Shown here piece after piece: positions 63,024-64,000 of a DNA stretch of 64,000 nt. The position numbers and the translations under genes were made by a program. A model generated the notes under the pieces. It was not told the DNA's origin. It saw only the letters and a program-made list of their open reading frames with translations, and did no database searches. The first letter of the stretch is position 1, and each line of letters opens with the position of its first letter. This DNA comes from Gulosibacter molinativorax (GTDB lineage Bacteria > Actinomycetota > Actinomycetes > Actinomycetales > Microbacteriaceae), in the NCBI RefSeq assembly GCF_003010915.2, contig NZ_CP028426.1, forward strand, positions 1,426,001 through 1,490,000, read 5' to 3'.

Positions 63024-64000
63024 CTAGAGGTTCGGGCTCGTCATCTTGAGGACGTCGAGCTTCGCGTCGAGGTCAGCCTCGGTGATCTCGCCGCGCTCGA
63101 CGAAACCGAGGTCGATCACGGCCTGGCGAACAGTGATCTTGTTCGCAACGGCGTGCTTCGCGACCTTCGCGGCCGACTCGTAGCCGATCACGCGGTTGAG
63201 CGGGGTCACGATCGACGGCGAGGACTCGGCGAGTTCGCGAGCGCGCTCGACGTTCGCCTCGAGGCCATCGATGGTCTTCTCCGCGAGGACCTTCGAAGAG
63301 TTCGCGAGCAGGCGGATCGACTCGAGCAGCGCGGTACCCATGAGCGGGATCTGCACGTTCAGCTCGAACGCGCCGGATGCGCCACCGAAGGCAATCGCAG
63401 CGTCGTTACCGATGATGCGCGAGCAAACCATGAGCACGGCCTCGGGAACGACCGGGTTGACCTTACCCGGCATGATCGACGAGCCCGGCTGGAGGTCCGG
63501 GAGCGCAATCTCGCCGAGACCCGTGTTCGGGCCCGAGCCCATCCACCGGATGTCGTTGTTGATCTTGACGAGCGACACGGCGATGGTGCGCAGCGCACCC
63601 GAGGCCTCGACAAGGCCGTCACGAGCCGACTGTGCCTCGAAGTGGTCTGCGGCCTCGTGCAGGGGCAGGCCCGTGTTCTGCGCGAGCTCGGCGATGACCT
63701 GCTCCGAAAAACCCTTGGGCGTGTTGATGCCGGTACCCGTCGCGGTACCACCGAGCGGCACTTCGGCGACACGCTCGATCGTCGCGTTGACGCGGTCGAT
63801 GCCGAGGCGGATCTGGCGAGCGTAGCCGCCGAACTCCTGGCCGAGGGTGACCGGGGTCGCATCCATGAGGTGGGTACGACCCGACTTCACGACCGTCTTC
63901 CAGGCGTCGGCCTTGGCCTCGAGCGAGGTCGCGAGCTGGTCCAGGGCCGGGATGAGGTCTTCGAGTAGCGCGCCGGTCACGGCAACGTGGACCGAGGTCG
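63024..64000 (-). CDS. fumC: Fumarate hydratase class II (FumC), 5' end outside the window
   Basis: The visible 325 codons match the C-terminal two thirds of class II fumarase: [33 protein letters not shown], the signature [19 protein letters not shown], and the C-terminal helices [20 protein letters not shown]. It hydrates fumarate to malate in the TCA cycle. The frame continues past the end of the window (TSVHVAV before TGALLEDL). It ends next to a strong terminator. Confidence 0.95.
   Translation of the reverse strand, partial: TSVHVAVTGALLEDLIPALDQLATSLEAKADAWKTVVKSGRTHLMDATPVTLGQEFGGYARQIRLGIDRVNATIERVAEVPLGGTATGTGINTPKGFSEQVIAELAQNTGLPLHEAADHFEAQSARDGLVEASGALRTIAVSLVKINNDIRWMGSGPNTGLGEIALPDLQPGSSIMPGKVNPVVPEAVLMVCSRIIGNDAAIAFGGASGAFELNVQIPLMGTALLESIRLLANSSKVLAEKTIDGLEANVERARELAESSPSIVTPLNRVIGYESAAKVAKHAVANKITVRQAVIDLGFVERGEITEADLDAKLDVLKMTSPNL

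Overview
The window is high-GC DNA from an actinobacterium, most likely Micrococcales and probably Microbacteriaceae. This rests on GC-rich codon use, frequent GTG/TTG starts, the housekeeping block at the right end (rmuC, glpX, fba, DUF6264, ispH, xseA/xseB, DUF4245, fumC), and many actinobacterial-type MFS, TetR, PadR and SDR genes. No rRNA, tRNA, CRISPR array or replication origin was seen.

Left part (1-26.9 kb): ordinary chromosomal genes in small operons. In order they are a frameshifted NUDIX gene, two paralogous lipoproteins, an SDR/aldehyde dehydrogenase/YhhN/YjbR-GNAT group, PCMT, acylphosphatase, a TetR-controlled DHA2 exporter, TDT and MHS transporters, SRPBCC and AraC genes, a MerB-like lyase, an aldo/keto reductase with a structured leader, a NarL-type two-component system, a PadR plus membrane-protein operon, a SulP permease and small enzymes.

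Middle part (27.2-33.6 kb): a flavin-based reductase operon. A small NAD(P)H:FMN reductase is followed by an 808-residue protein joining FMN reductase, FMN-binding (flavinylation) and FAD/fumarate-reductase-like domains, and then by ApbE, the enzyme that attaches FMN. The layout matches cytoplasmic NADH:(hydroxy)cinnamate or acrylate reductases (CrdAB/HcrAB/Ard type). A protein of three SUKH-like repeats follows.

Accessory part (37-52.1 kb): a PIN/RHH toxin-antitoxin pair lies between 35-bp direct repeats. Further right, five extra copies of the last 8 codons of ychF, each keeping the stop codon and all in the same orientation as ychF, divide 42.68-52.12 kb into five segments. The segments hold an SRPBCC gene, HepT/MntA, a decayed small gene, a TetR/MFS pair split by an insertion sequence, and an ABC transporter plus AbiE. 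Decayed TetR and HigB-like remnants lie just outside. I read this as serial insertion of cassettes at the 3' end of ychF, with no integrase in the window. It is the most unusual structure here.

Right part (52.1-64 kb): conserved housekeeping genes for gluconeogenesis/glycolysis (glpX, fba), isoprenoid synthesis (ispH), DNA maintenance (rmuC, xseAB, a DEDDh exonuclease), translation-linked YchF, and fumC, which runs off the window edge.
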